The notes: generated from the letters alone by a model not told the origin. DNA of 64,000 nucleotides from Vombatus ursinus (GCF_900497805.2 NW_020954556.1:59575424-59639423), one strand, 5' to 3'; shown: positions 33,590-45,324, counted from the first letter of the stretch. Numbers and translations: made by a program.

Positions 33590-33828
33590 CATCTTTTTAA
33601 AAATGCTATTTTTATTGTTTTTTTTCCAAGTAACAATTCCTCGTTTTCTCCTTCTTATTCCTCACCCCTTAATTTAACCAAAAGACAGAAGACAAAGACA
33701 AAAGAAAGAAAAAATATGATAAAGAAAATCTTAGTTACAAACTTGCATACTAGAGAGAAGTTAGTTCCTTCATGGATCATGTCCAAAAATGTATGTATCA
33801 TTCTGCATTTTGAGCTCATCACCTCCAA
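33590..33828 (-). mobile_element. L1 3' end, antisense (start of a large broken L1)
   Basis: 'ccaaaaatgtatgtatcatt' followed by 'ctgcattttgagctcatcac' is the antisense L1 3' consensus. It is continued at 34,723. Confidence 0.7.
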
Positions 33829-34722
33829 AATCCCTCCCCTCTTCTTAACTTCCCTACTGTTATCCAGGGTACCACCATCCAACCAATTATCCAGCCTCAC
33901 AACCTAGCTGTCATCCTTGACTCCTTACTCTTTCTGTCTCTCCCACATGCAATCTTTTGCAAAGCCTGTCGATTCTACCTTTACAACATCTTTCATATAG
34001 ACGTCCTCCTCTCCTCTGGCACTGCCACCATACTGGTGCAGCCCCTTATCACCTCATCACCCTATGCCTGGACTATGGAAATACCTGCTAATTGGTCTCC
34101 CTTCTTTAAGTCTCTCCCCATTCTAGTCCATCCGCCACTTAGCTGTCAAACTGATCTTCCTAAGGCACAGATCTGGCCTTTTCACACACACCCTACTCCC
34201 TAATCAACAAAGTCCAATGACTCCCTATTACTTTTAATATAAAATCCTTTCTTGGACTTTAAAAACCCTTTATAATCTGTCCATTTCCTCTCTTTCCAGC
34301 CTTATACCTTATACCCCTTCATGTCCTCTGCCGATCCAGTGACACTGGCCTCCTTGCTGTTCCTTGCACAAGACATTCCAGCTCCAGTCTCAATACGTTT
34401 CCTTTTTAAGACTGACCCCAGGTCTGGAATATTCTCATTTGTCATATTCATTGCTTGGCTGCTTCAGCTAAAATCCCACCACCTTCAAGAAGTCTTTCTT
34501 TCCTCACTAATGTTAATACCTTCCCTCTGAGATTGCCTTATATCTTGTCTGTAGATAGCTGTTTGCATGTTTTCTCTCCCCCTCCTTCCTCACTAGATTA
34601 TGACCTCCTTGAGAGCAGGGACTTTTCTTTTTTTAATCTTTCTTTACTATCTCCAGCTTTTAGCACAGTGCCTGGCACATAGTAAGTACTTGATAAATGC
34701 TTGTTGACTTGACTTTCTCTCT
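33829..34722 (+). mobile_element. L2 LINE 3' end lying inside an L1
   Basis: Sense L2: 'aacctagctgtcatccttga', 'tgcaaagcctgtcgattcta', 'catcaccctatgcctggact', 'cagtgcctggcacatagtaa', ending 'tgcttgttgacttgactt'. The L1 consensus continues on both sides. Confidence 0.8.
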
Positions 34723-34970
34723 CAGAGGGTAGACAGTGTGGTTTATCATTAATCTTCTAGAATCAAAGTTTATTATTTTATTGATCCAATGTCTAAAATC
34801 TTTCAATTTTTTTTCTTTATACTGCTATTGTATAAATTATTCACCTGGTTCTACTTTCTTCACTCTGCATCAGTTCATACAGGTCTTCTCAGTTTTCTCT
34901 GAAAGTGTCTATCGTTTCTTTTACATTCATATACCTAACTGAGTAATTCCCCAATAATTATGAGCCATAA
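34723..34970 (-). mobile_element. L1 3' region, antisense, continued
   Basis: 'cactctgcatcagttcatac', 'gtcttctcagttttctctga', 'gagtaattccccaataatta'. Next consensus block after 33,828. Confidence 0.7.
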
Positions 34971-35059
34971 AATTTAAGAACAATTTTTTAAAGTGATGTG
35001 CCCATACCAAATAGTCACAAACCCCAAATAACATGGAAAGAAAACCCAAAGGAGATAGT

Positions 35060-35190
35060 AATTACAAAGTATTAAGCACAGTGCCTGGCACGTAAAAAAG
35101 CACTAAATAAATGCTGTGTATTGTTATTAGCTATTAAAATACAAGGTGTCCCTAAAATCTTATGGGACACTCTGTATATGAATACCACCA
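35060..35190 (+). mobile_element. MIR 3' end followed by a short hairpin
   Basis: 35,070-35,142 is a MIR end ('aagcacagtgcctggcacgt', 'ttgttattagctatt'). At 35,154-35,178 'gtgtccc' and 'gggacac' form an inverted pair, perhaps a remnant of a mariner-type terminal repeat. Confidence 0.45.
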
Positions 35191-35954
35191 ATTTATTTTT
35201 CTTCTCTTATAGGTATAGTTAGTTCTTCTAGTACAATATTAAATAGTGGTGATAATGACCATCCTTGCTTCACCCCTGATCTTTTGGGAACTTTTCTAGT
35301 TTATTCCCATTACAGATAATGTTTGCTGATGGTTTTAGATAGATACTACTTATTTTAAGGAAAATTCCATCTATTCCTATGCTTTTTAGAGTTTTTAGTA
35401 GGAATGAGTGTTGTATTTTTTCAAAAAACTTTTTCTGAATTCATTTAGTTAATCATATGATTTTTCTTATTTGTTATTTTTCCTAATATAGAATCAACCC
35501 TGAATTCCTGGCATAAATTCCATCTGGTCATACTATTTGATCTTTGTGATATATTGCTATAATCTCCTTGCTAGTATTTTTTTTTTAATTTTTGCATTAA
35601 TACTTATTAGGGAAATTGGTTTATAGTTTTCTTTCTTTGCTTTTGCTTTTCTTGGTTTAAGCATCGGCACCATATTTGTATTGTAAAAGGAATTTGGTAG
35701 AACTCTATCTTTGCTTATTTTTCCAAATAGTTTATATAGAATTGGAATTAATTCTTTAAATGTTTAGTATAATTCACTTGTATAATACATTTGGTCCTTG
35801 GGATTTTTTTTTCTTTAGGGAGCTCATTGATATTTTGTTTATTTTCTTTTCCTAAGGTAGCATTATTTATGTATTCTATTTCCTCTTCTGTTAATCTGGG
35901 CAATTTACATTTTTATAAACATTTATCCATTTCACTTAGAATGTTAGATTTTTT
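35191..35954 (-). mobile_element. L1 ORF2 (reverse transcriptase region), antisense
   Basis: Antisense L1 ORF2: 'ttcttctagtacaatattaa', 'aatcaaccctgaattcctgg', 'cttattagggaaattggttt', 'ttccaaatagtttatataga'. It is cut at 35,954 by the plus-strand composite and resumes at 39,452. Confidence 0.75.
35938..35954. repeat. Left target-site duplication of the ORF1-only L1
   Basis: 17 bp identical to 39,435-39,451. The preceding 'tt' and leading 'aga' fit an L1 endonuclease nick at TT/AGA. Confidence 0.9.
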
Positions 35955-36723
35955 GGGGGGCAGAGCCAAGATGGCAGAGGGAAAGCAGTGACTGTCTTGA
36001 GTTCTCTCCCAAAGCCCTCCAAATACCTAAAAAATGGCTCTAAACAAATTCTAAAGCAGCAGAACCCCCAAAAAGACAGAGTGAAACAAATTTCCAGCCA
36101 AAGACAGCCTGGATGGTTGATCAGAAAGGTATATCGCACCGGGCTGGGAGAGGAGCGCAGTTCAGTGTGGGCGTGCAGGCCGCAGTGACCCTGGAGCAGG
36201 CTCAGAGGACTTAATCGCCGGCAGCTGTGGTGGTTTCTAGACTTCTCAACCCCTGAATGCCAAAGACAACTTAGAAGGTCAGTGGGAAAAGTCTGTGACT
36301 GCTGTGAGAGAAGGAGCTAGGTCTCATCCTCCCCGAGGATGGTGGCTGCCTCCTGAGCTTCCAGACCACAGACTGAGGGGGAATCAAGTGGCTGATCAGA
36401 GGGGGATTGCAGGGATCTCCTTGCCAGTGCTGAGGCAGGAATCTCTTGCTGTGCCCGTGCTTGGATCTGGGTCACAGTTCTGAGGGGCGGTCCTGGATCG
36501 AGGAGGAATGCTGGTGTGGTGAAGCTTGTTGTGGCGGTGGAGAGGAAACACCTCGCCCCTTATCACGGCACCTTGGAAGAACTGAAAAATTTCAGGTCCC
36601 TAGAAGTAGCTCTGAAAACAGCTGTACAAACCCCTGAAGCTTGGGACAGTACATTCTCCACATTGGAAACAGATTCTTACCTTAACAAAGAGTTTAAAAC
36701 TCAAGTAATTGGTTGGGATCATG

Positions 36724-37790
36724 AGCAAGCAGGGCAAAAAGAGTCAGACTATATTATCTTACTTTGATGACAAAGAAGATCAAAACATACAACCAGAAGA
36801 AGACAACAAAGCCAAAGCTCCTACATCCAAAGCCTCCAAGAAAAATATGAATCAGTCCCAGGTCTTAGAAGAGCTCAAAAGGGATTTTGAGAAGCAAGTA
36901 AGAGAAGTAGAGGAAAAACTGAGAGTGATGCAAGAAAATCATGAAAAACAAGTCAACAGCTTGCTAAAGGAGACCCAAAAAAATACTGAAGAAAATAACA
37001 CCTTAAAAAACAGCCTAACCCAAATGGAAAAAGACGTCCAAAAAGCCAATAAGGAGAAGAATGCCCTAAAAGGCAAAATTGGCCAAATGGAAAAGGAAGT
37101 CCAAAAGCTTACTGAAGAAAATACTTCCTTAAAAATTAGAATAGAGCAATTGGAAGCTAGTGACTTCATGAGAAATCAAGACACTGTAAAACAAATCCAA
37201 AAGAATGAAAAATTAGAAAACAATGTGAAATATCTCATTGGAAAAACAACTGACCTGGAAAATAGATCCAGGAGAGAGAATTTAAAAATTATTGGACTAT
37301 CTGAAAGCCATGATAAAGAAAAGAGCCTAGACATCATCTTTCAAGAAATTATTCAGGAAAACTGTCCTGATATTTTAGAACCAGAGGGCAAAATAGAAAT
37401 GGAAAAAATCCACCGATCTCCTCCTGAAAGAGATCTCCAAAAGAAAACTCCTAGGAATATTGTAGCCAAATTCCAGAGTTCCCAGGTCAAGGAGAAAATA
37501 TTACAACAACCAGAAAGCAACAATTCAAGTATTGTGGAAACACAATCAGGATAACACAAGATTTAGCTGCTTCTACATTAAGGGACCACAGGGCGTGAAA
37601 TATAACATTCTGGAGGGCAAAGGAGATAGCATTACAACCAAGAATCACATACCCAGCAAAACTGAGTATAATCCTGCAGGGGAAAAAATGGCCATTCAGT
37701 GAAATAGAAGACTTTCAAGCATTCTTGATGAAAAGACCAGAGTTGAATAGAAAATTTGATTTTCCAATACAAGACTTGAGTGGAACATGA
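36724..37790 (+). pseudogene. L1 ORF1p-like protein, nearly intact
   Basis: ORF1 starts at ATG 36,724 (MSKQGKKSQT; an upstream in-frame ATG lies at 36,709). Roughly residues 40-150 form a long coiled coil with heptad-like leucines and repeated QMEKxVQK / TEENxxLK units. The RRM follows (TTDLENRSRRENLKIIGLSE), then the C-terminal domain (PRNIVAKFQSSQVKEKILQ). The frame is lost near 37,507, and the open frame ends at 37,554. Beyond this the normal frame is readable as RITQDLAASTLRDHRA, with one TGA replacing a Trp codon, then PRITYPAKLSIILQGKKW to the natural stop at 37,788-37,790. ORF1p is an RNA-binding trimer that coats L1 RNA. Two disabling changes mean it is not functional but fairly young. 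Confidence 0.8.
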
Positions 37791-38204
37791 AGAGGTAAAC
37801 AGGAAAGAGAAAATCATAAGAGACTTATTAAGGTTGAATTGTTTGCATTCCTGCATGGAAAGATGATATTTGTAACTCATGAGACCTTTGTCAGTATTAG
37901 GGTAGTTGGAGGGGAAAAATTATATGTACGTATATATAGATATGGATAGATAGAGGGCACAGGGTGTGTTGAAAATGAAGGAGTCATATCTGGAGAATAA
38001 AATAAAGGGGTGAGAGAGGAATATACTAGAAGAAGGAGAAAGGGAGAAGTAGAATGGGGTAAATTATACCACAGGAAAAAAAACAGAAAAGAAAAGGCTC
38101 TCACAGTGGAGGGGAAATGGGGGAAGGTGAGAGGGAATGAATGAATCTTATTCTCATAGGATTTGACTTAAGGAAGGAATAACATACACACTCAAGTGGG
38201 TGTG

Positions 38205-38808
38205 GAAATCTGTCTTACCCTACAGGAAAATGGAGGGGGGGAAGGGGACAAGAGAGTAGGGGAATGATAGAGAGGAGGGCAGATTGGGAAAGGGAGTAAT
38301 CAGAAGCAAATACTGCTGAGGAGGGTCAGGGTCAAAAGAAAGAATAGAATAAATGGGTGGGCGGGATAGGATTAAGGGAAATAGAGTTAGTTTTTCACAG
38401 CATGTCTACTATGGAAGTGTTTTGCATAACTGCACATATATAACCTATATTTACTTGCTTGCCTTATCAATGAGGGTGGGTGGGGAGGGAGGAAGGGAGA
38501 AAATTTGGAACCCAAAGTTTTAAAAACACATGTTTAAAAAAATGTTATCACATGCAACTGGGAAATAAGAAATACAGGAAATGGAGTGCAGAAATCTATC
38601 CTGCCCTACAGGAAAATTGAAGGGGAAGGGGATTAGAGAAGGAGGGGAGAGATAGAAGGGAAGGCAGACTAGGGGAAGGGGTATTTAGAATGCATGCCAT
38701 CTTGGGGAGGGGGGAGGGGGGAGATGAGGTGAAAATTTGGAACTCAAAATCTTGTGGAAGGAAATACTGAAAATCAAAAAAATAAATAAATAAATTAAAA
38801 AAAATTAC
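38205..38808 (+). repeat. Internal duplication of the L1 3' purine-rich segment
   Basis: The block at 38,208-38,300 ('ttaccctacaggaaaatgga', 'gagaggagggcagattggga') recurs at 38,589-38,690 ('tgccctacaggaaaattgaa', 'gaagggaaggcagactaggg'). Each is followed by 'aaaatttggaac' (38,499 and 38,733). Spacing about 381 and 234 bp. Confidence 0.75.
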
Positions 38809-39434
38809 CAGAAAGAAAGAAGGAAAGGGCCCATTTGCACAAAAATATTTATAATAGCTCTGTTTATTGTGGAGAAGAATAGGAAACAAGGGATACCCAT
38901 TGATGGGGAGTGATTGAACAAATTATGGTGTTTGAATCTGATGGAATACTATTGTACTAAAGAAATGATGAAGGGAATGGTTTCAGAAAAACTAGGAAAA
39001 CTTATGTGAAGTAATGAAAAGTGAACTGAAAAGGTTCTGCTCCCTAGCATAACCAGAAGAACAATTTATGATAACAACAATCCTGTAAAGATTATCAACT
39101 TCGAAAGACTTAGTAACACTCAACACAATGACTAACCACAATTCCAAAGGACTTATGATAAAGCATCCTATCCACCTGCAGATAGAAAGATGATGGACAC
39201 CATGCTAATTGAAGCATATTTTCTTACCTTTCCTTTTGTTTTGTTTTTGTTTTTAATATTTGGACATGGCTAATATGGGAGGATATTTTGAATGATTATA
39301 CATATTTGCAAATGGGTTTTGTTTTCTTTCCTTTTCAATGGGTAGGAGAGAGGGAAGAAGAAGGAAGAAAATTCAGAACTGAAAATAAAATTGAATTTTA
39401 AAAAAGCAAAAAAACAAAACAAAAACAAAAAAAA

Positions 39435-39451
39435 AGAATGTTAGATTTTTT
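39435..39451. repeat. Right target-site duplication of the ORF1-only L1
   Basis: Identical 17 bp to 35,938-35,954, directly after the A-rich tail. Confidence 0.9.
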
Positions 39452-40148
39452 GGCATATAACTGGTCAAAATAACTCCTAATAATTGCTTTAATTTCCTCT
39501 TCGTTGGTGTTGAATTACCCTTTTCATTTTTGATACTAGTCATTTGGTTTTTTTCTTTCTTTTTAAAAATCAGATTAATCAATAGTTTAATCTATTTTAT
39601 TGTGTTCCCCCCCCATAAAACCAGCTCCTAGTTTTTTTTTTTATTTGTTCAATAGTTTTCTTACTTTCAATTTTATTAACCTCTCCTTTGATTTTCAGGA
39701 TTTCCAATTTGGTGTTTAATTGGTGATTTTAATTTGTTCTTTTTCCAGTTTTTTTTTTAGTTGCATGCCCAATTCATTGATTTGTTCTTTCTCTGTTTTA
39801 CTGTTGTAAGCATCTCCTAAGTATTGTTTTCACTACATCCCAAACAGCTTGGTTGTCTTTCTCTTTAATAAAATTATTGATTGTTTATATGATTTGCTCT
39901 TTGATCCACTCATTCTTTAGGATTAGATTGGTTTCCAATTATTTTTTAATCTATCTTTCTGCAGCCCTTTATTGAATACAATTTTATTGCATTATGTTCT
40001 GAAAAGGATGCATTATTCAGTACTTCTACTTTTCTGCATTTGGTTATAAGATTTGTCCTAATACATGGTCAATTTTTGTATAGAAATCATGTATTGCTGG
40101 GGAAAAGATTATTTTCTAATTCCATTCAATTTTCTCCAGAGGTTGACA
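39452..40148 (-). mobile_element. L1 ORF2, antisense, continued
   Basis: Resumes the antisense ORF2 text: 'tttcctcttcgttggtgttg', 'ttcactacatcccaaacagc', 'tttgatccactcattcttta', 'tgcattatgttctgaaaagg'. It runs on from 35,954 without a gap if the composite is removed. Confidence 0.75.
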
Positions 40149-41640
40149 GGAAAGGTTTGTCTCACTTAGGTGGCGATAAGTCTCAGGAGCTTCCATGCCT
40201 TGGGGGCAGCTGCACCTGGGGGTGGTGGCTTTGAGAGCTTTCAGACAGTAGGGAAATCATACAAGTAGTCAGATGGCAATTATAGGGGACCCTTTGCTGG
40301 CACTGGATAGAGGACTCTGTTGCAGTACATACACAGTTCCATATGGTGATCTCAAGGCAAAAAGGAGTTCTAATGGACTGGTATTTGTGGGGGAGCAGGA
40401 GCCCTGGTCTCAATGCCAGGATGGAGAGGAGTTTTGTGGTCACTCACTGAAGAGGAAGGTCTTTGTCTCAGGTCCAGGGTGGAGAGAAGCACTGGAGCAG
40501 GGACTGAAATGTACTTAAGCCAAAGTGGCCAAAGTAGCGCGGCGGCCCCGGTCATGGTTCTGAGTCATAAAAGAGTGTTTGTGGAGGCTCCCAGGCCAAA
40601 GCACAGACCAAAAGCACAATGACTCCACCTCTCCTTAGATCATACCACCTTGGAAGAATTGAAAACTTTTAGACCCCCAAACTAACTCTGAAAACATCAA
40701 CACAAAAAAACCTGAATTTGGGATAGTGCCGCCTGCACCCAAGGAGCAGAACCCAACTTTAACATAAACTTAAAAGTCAAGAGATAGATTGTAAAAATGA
40801 ACAAATACAAAAAAGAACCTGATCATAGAAATTTACTATGGAGACAGGGAAGATCAAAACATAGACCTAGAAGAAAAAAACTATGTCAAAGCAGCTACAA
40901 AGTCGCAGAGCCTCAAAGAAAGATGTGAATTGGATACAAGCCCAACAATAATTCCTGGAAGAGCTCATAAAGGATTTTAAAAATCAAAAAAGAGAGGCAA
41001 AGGAAAAATTGGGAAAATAAATGAGAGTGGTGCAAGAAAATTATGAAAAGAGAGTCAACAGTTTAGTAAAAGAAGCACAAAAAAATACTGAAGAAAATTT
41101 AAAAAAAACTTAAAAAATAGAATTGGCCAAATGTCAAAGAGGCACAAAAATTCCCTGAAGAGAAGAACACTTTAAAAAACAGAACTGTCCAAGTGGAAAA
41201 AGAGGTACAAAAATTCACTGAAGAAAGCAACTCCTGAAGAAATAGAATTGGCCAAAATAAAAAAGAGGAAAAAAAGAGATCCAAGAGCTCATTGAAGAAA
41301 ACAATTCCTTAAAAATTAGAATTGGGCAAGCAGAAGCTAATGACTCCATGAAAAATCAAGAAACAATAAAAAAATCAAAGGAATGAAAAAGAGTAGAAAA
41401 TGTGAAATATTGCATTGGAAAAACAACTGACCTGGAAAATAGATCCAGGAGAAATAATTTTTAAATTTTTGAATGACCTGAGAGTCATGGACAAAAAAAA
41501 AAAAAAATAAGAAAGAAAGAAAAAGAAAATAAAAGAGCCTAGATAATATATTTCCAGGAAAGCTGCCCTGATATTCTAAAATCAGAAGGTAAAATGGAAA
41601 TTGAAAGAATCCAAAAAATTATACTTACTAGTAATTTCTC
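40149..41640 (+). mobile_element. Second ORF1-type L1 copy, 3' truncated
   Basis: A 5' UTR-like segment (to about 40,790) precedes ORF1 text: 'tgagagtggtgcaagaaaat' (41,021), 'actgacctggaaaatagatc' (41,426). It parallels the ORF1 at 36,724 but is full of stops and indels, and it ends in the RRM region at about 41,640. It is much older or faster decayed than its neighbour. Confidence 0.7.
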
Positions 41641-41829
41641 CAAATACAGGTTCACTGGTGTTCTCCTTGCAAAGTGTTTTAAAATGTTAAAGATGTTAAG
41701 CATTTTTCTTTAAAAGAAATGTGTGCCCCAATTTGTTGACCTTTTCTGTGATAAATGACAGTCACCAGGATGCTATCTAGCAGCTATATTAAAAAAAAAA
41801 ACACATGTGATATATCCCTTCAAGGAAAA
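41641..41829. other. Unassigned sequence
   Basis: No repeat recognised. Confidence 0.4.
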
Positions 41830-42410
41830 GGTGTTATCTTAAACATTTTTATTCATACTCTTTGTTTTCATATTCTCTTTATTTCCCACCATATCCTTTC
41901 CCCACCAGGTAGGTGAATCTTTTATTTTTTTTTTAAACAATAAGTAAAGAAGAACAGGGGCAGGGAGAAGCAGTTTAGTAAGACTAAATAATATCTCAGT
42001 CACGTCCAGTAGTCTATCTAATGTTTTGTAACCATAGTCACCCACATCTACAAAGGAACTAGGAAGGTGCATTTTCTCATTTCTTTGGGGGACCAGACTT
42101 GATTGTTATAATTACATCACAATCAGTTTTGATTTTGTTGCTGTTATTCTTTCCATTTACACAGTCATTGGGTGTGTTGTTTTCCTTATTCTGTTTACTT
42201 CACTTTGCATCAGTTCCTATATCTTCCTCTGCCTCCTGGTATTACTTTGTTTCACGTGGTGCAACAACATTCATGACAACTTCATGTACTAGCTCTATTT
42301 AGCCATTCTTTAATACATGGATAGCTATTTTGTTTTCAGTTCTTTGCTCCCACAAAAATAAAATGCCACCATGAATACTTTGGTGTATATTGGAATTTTC
42401 TAGTTTTGAC
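41830..42410 (-). mobile_element. L1 3' end, antisense, first segment
   Basis: 'ttttaaacaataagtaaaga', 'cactttgcatcagttcctat', 'agccattctttaatacatgg', 'ctttgctcccacaaaaataa'. It continues at 44,005 after the inserted LINE. Confidence 0.65.
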
Positions 42411-43802
42411 CTCCTTGTTGTATATGTCTGCCTTGGCAGTGTACTTTCCAGGGATGTACACATTGATAATGAGGATGATGCATGCATTGAGCTAGCTCAA
42501 TGTTTGGCAGCCTCTGAAGGAAAGTGTGAGAGAGAAGAGGTATTAGACTGACTACCAAACTGAAGGTCTACAGAGCTATCGTGCTGACCTCATTGTTGTA
42601 TGCCTGTGAAACCTGGACAGTCTACCAGCACCATGCCAGGAAATGGAATCACTTCCATTTGAATTGTCTTAGATAGATTCTGAAGATCACCTGGCAGGAT
42701 AAGATACCAGATACTGAGGTCCTTTCTTGAACTAAACTGCCAAGCATTCAAACTCTGCTTTGGAGAGTGCAATTGAGATGGGCCAGCCATGTTGTTTGAA
42801 TGCCAAATGTACACTTGCCAAAAAGACTATTTTATGGAGAACTCATACAAGGCAAATGCTCACATGGTGGTCAGAAGAATCGATACAAGAGTACTCTCAA
42901 GGTCTCTTTTGAGAACTTTGGAATTGATTGTGTGGCATGGGAGACACTGGAACAGGACTGCCCAGCATGGAGTGCCATCATCAGAGAAGATGCTATGTCT
43001 ATGAGCAAAGCAAAATTGAAATAGCTCAAAAGAAACACAAGATGCACAAATTTAGGAAATCCACTCGAAATGTTCACATGGACCATTTGTGCCCGACTTG
43101 TGGTAGAGCATTCCAAGCTTGCATTGATCTTATCAGTCATAATCAGACACAGTTACTTGATTCTAACATAGGGATGTCATTTTGGTTCTTTTTGAGAATG
43201 GACAGCAACCAACTACTGTAACCAATGGGATAAGTAGATGAAAGGGTATGGACACTTACTTTCTCAGAGGTGTATGCAGTGTTCCAGAAGGACTAGCACC
43301 TCTGGTATGAGGGCTTTCTGAATCCTTTTCATGGATACTCATCTACCGTTGGTGTCCCTCTTTCACCTAACTCTCATCTGTGGTGAGAAGCTGTAGCATG
43401 TACAGTGGCCACACCCCAGTAAAACCATCTCAGCTGCTGGCCACATGAGGTAGTCAACAGGCCTCAAACCCATCAGTGAGTTAAGCAGACATCTACCCCA
43501 AGCATGTAAAGGCTTCCCCCAGCAGAATGGGTGGATGAGAACAATTTGTTCCAATGGCTATGAAGGGAAACAGATACTGTGGAGTGCTTAAAGCATGGTC
43601 AGACATTGAAGATGCTGCTGCATCTCAGGCCATTGCCAGTCATCTTGACTTTTGTCCTGCCACTGGACTTTGATGACTGTGGAAGGAAGAGTGAGGTTAA
43701 CAACCTTGTGCAAATCTGATTCACTTAAATCTAATTCACACTCAAGTCAAGACATCACCCCATGATGTAATTCTTCAAAAATGAAGGACAAACAAACAAC
43801 TG
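42411..43802 (+). mobile_element. Non-LTR retrotransposon: ORF2 C-terminus and 3' UTR
   Basis: From about 42,570 the plus strand encodes VYQHHARKWNHFHLNCLR-like text, then LPKRLFYGELIQGKCSHGG (42,812-42,870), RYKSTLKVSFENFGIDCVAWETL, then (shifted frame, 43,078-43,130) MDHLCPTCGRAFQACIDLISH. The last has a CxxC...H zinc-knuckle-like pattern. This C-terminus is typical of a LINE group with a terminal finger and is unlike L1, L2 or CR1. The 3' UTR ends 'aatgaaggacaaacaaacaac', an AAC-type tail. At least two frame changes and several stops are present. Clade not determined. Confidence 0.65.
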
Positions 43803-43809
43803 TCTCAAC

Positions 43810-44000
<191 letters not shown>

Positions 44001-44004
44001 GCCA

Positions 44005-44272
44005 GACTGCTTATACCAATTAATACATAACTCTACCAGCAATGCACTAATGTGCCTGTCTTTCCATGATGCCTCCAACATTGACCATCTCCATCTTTTG
44101 TCATATTTTCCAGTTTACACAGTGTAAAGTGAAACCTCAGAGTTATTTTGATTTACGTTTCTCTTATTAGATTAGTGGTTTGGAGCAATATTTTATATGC
44201 TTGTCAATAGTTTGCAATTCATTTGAGAACTGTTTGTTTAGATTCTTTGACTACATCTATTAAGAAGTAACT
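44005..44272 (-). mobile_element. L1, antisense, second segment
   Basis: 'aactctaccagcaatgcact', 'atgatgcctccaacattgac', 'gtgaaacctcagagttattt', 'gagaactgtttgtttagatt'. Directly consecutive in the consensus to the segment ending at 42,410. Confidence 0.7.
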
Positions 44273-44274
44273 TT

Positions 44275-45324
44275 GTTGTTACATATTCATGTTAATTCCA
44301 AAATTATCTCGAATACCAGAAAAAAGATGACATTTATACAGTGAATAAGAAAGTAACTTCATTTGGAAAGAAATGTACTATAGAGGGAGTATTTTAAAAA
44401 CAGATGTTTGAAAATGTTTCCATCATGATGTGACTTTATTGCCAAAAAAAAGTTAGTGTACCATATATGAAGACTCATATTTGCACACTTAAAAAGAAAA
44501 AAAAAACTTGGACCAGAATTTTGCAACCTGTTCTAAATTCTTTGAAGTGAAGAGTTTCAGTGGCTTTTGAACCCATTTGTTAGAAATTTGTTAATCAAAT
44601 TTCAACAAAAATCTTTCTATTTTCTCTGATATGGACCACTTATTCCCATGGACTGATCAGAAGGTGCTGCATTTTTTAGCTGCAAAACAATTGTCAATGT
44701 TGCCTCACTGGGCTGGTCCTGCCATTTGCAGTTACTTTAAGATCTATAGCTGGACACTGGGCTATTACCAAGTTCGTGAATCAGGTTGTACATCTAAGTT
44801 ACAAGTGGCCTAAAGTGGCTCAGGTATATCAGGACCTTATTCTAAAACAAGGTGGTTGATCTTTGATATGAATAAGTCATATCAAAGCCTCCAATCTGAT
44901 CTTTTTTTCAGGGCCCTAGCAAGGCCCTGATGGTAGGCCACCAATGACCTGCAGGATGTCTGGCAAGTTTCTGCTCAGGAAGAATGGAAACCTATCCCAA
45001 GAGCAACAGTAATATGACCCTGGCTCTCAATACTAGCGTCACACAGTAAGCTTTTCAAAAGAGGAAGATTAAGTTGGAGCTAGGCTGGGGTAGAGTCAAG
45101 ATGATTCACAAGGCCACAACCTTAGCAACCAGAGAAGAAAATGTCCTCTTGGAAATACCATTGTAAAAACAGGCAAATGGGCCAGGGTGAACAGAATAAA
45201 CTGGGAAGAACAACCCAGAGGTGGCCAGTCTCATCCCCAGAAACCAAGGAATTTTAGAACTACAATAAATCTCAAATCATCTATTCCAATTCCATATTTT
45301 TTAAAGAAATATCTTTTGATTTTA
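44275..45324. other. Unassigned sequence, about 1 kb
   Basis: No family recognised with confidence. 45,065-45,255 ('agtcaagatgattcacaagg', 'ggaagaacaacccagaggtg') faintly resembles an L1 5' UTR. No coding signal. Confidence 0.4.

Larger units (their letters stand above)
35955..39434 (+). mobile_element. ORF1-only L1 (HAL1-type) composite, 3.48 kb, with target-site duplication
   Basis: Begins with the L1 5' motif 'cagagccaagatggcagagg' at 35,961. Then a 5' UTR to about 36,720, ORF1 (36,724-37,790), a purine-rich spacer, a first 3' end (to about 38,580), a second 3' end with A-rich tail (38,581-38,808), and a third piece (38,809-39,434) that is the ORF2 C-terminal end plus L1 3' UTR and poly(A)-like tail. 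The 17 bp 'agaatgttagatttttt' occurs at 35,938-35,954 and again at 39,435-39,451, immediately outside the element. No endonuclease or reverse transcriptase core is present, so movement must have used another L1's enzyme. Confidence 0.85.

Noticed and set aside
36295-36767. Short open frames upstream of the L1 ORF1
   Set aside because: They fall in the L1 5' UTR, overlap each other in different frames and show no shared motif with known L1 ORF0 or ORF1.
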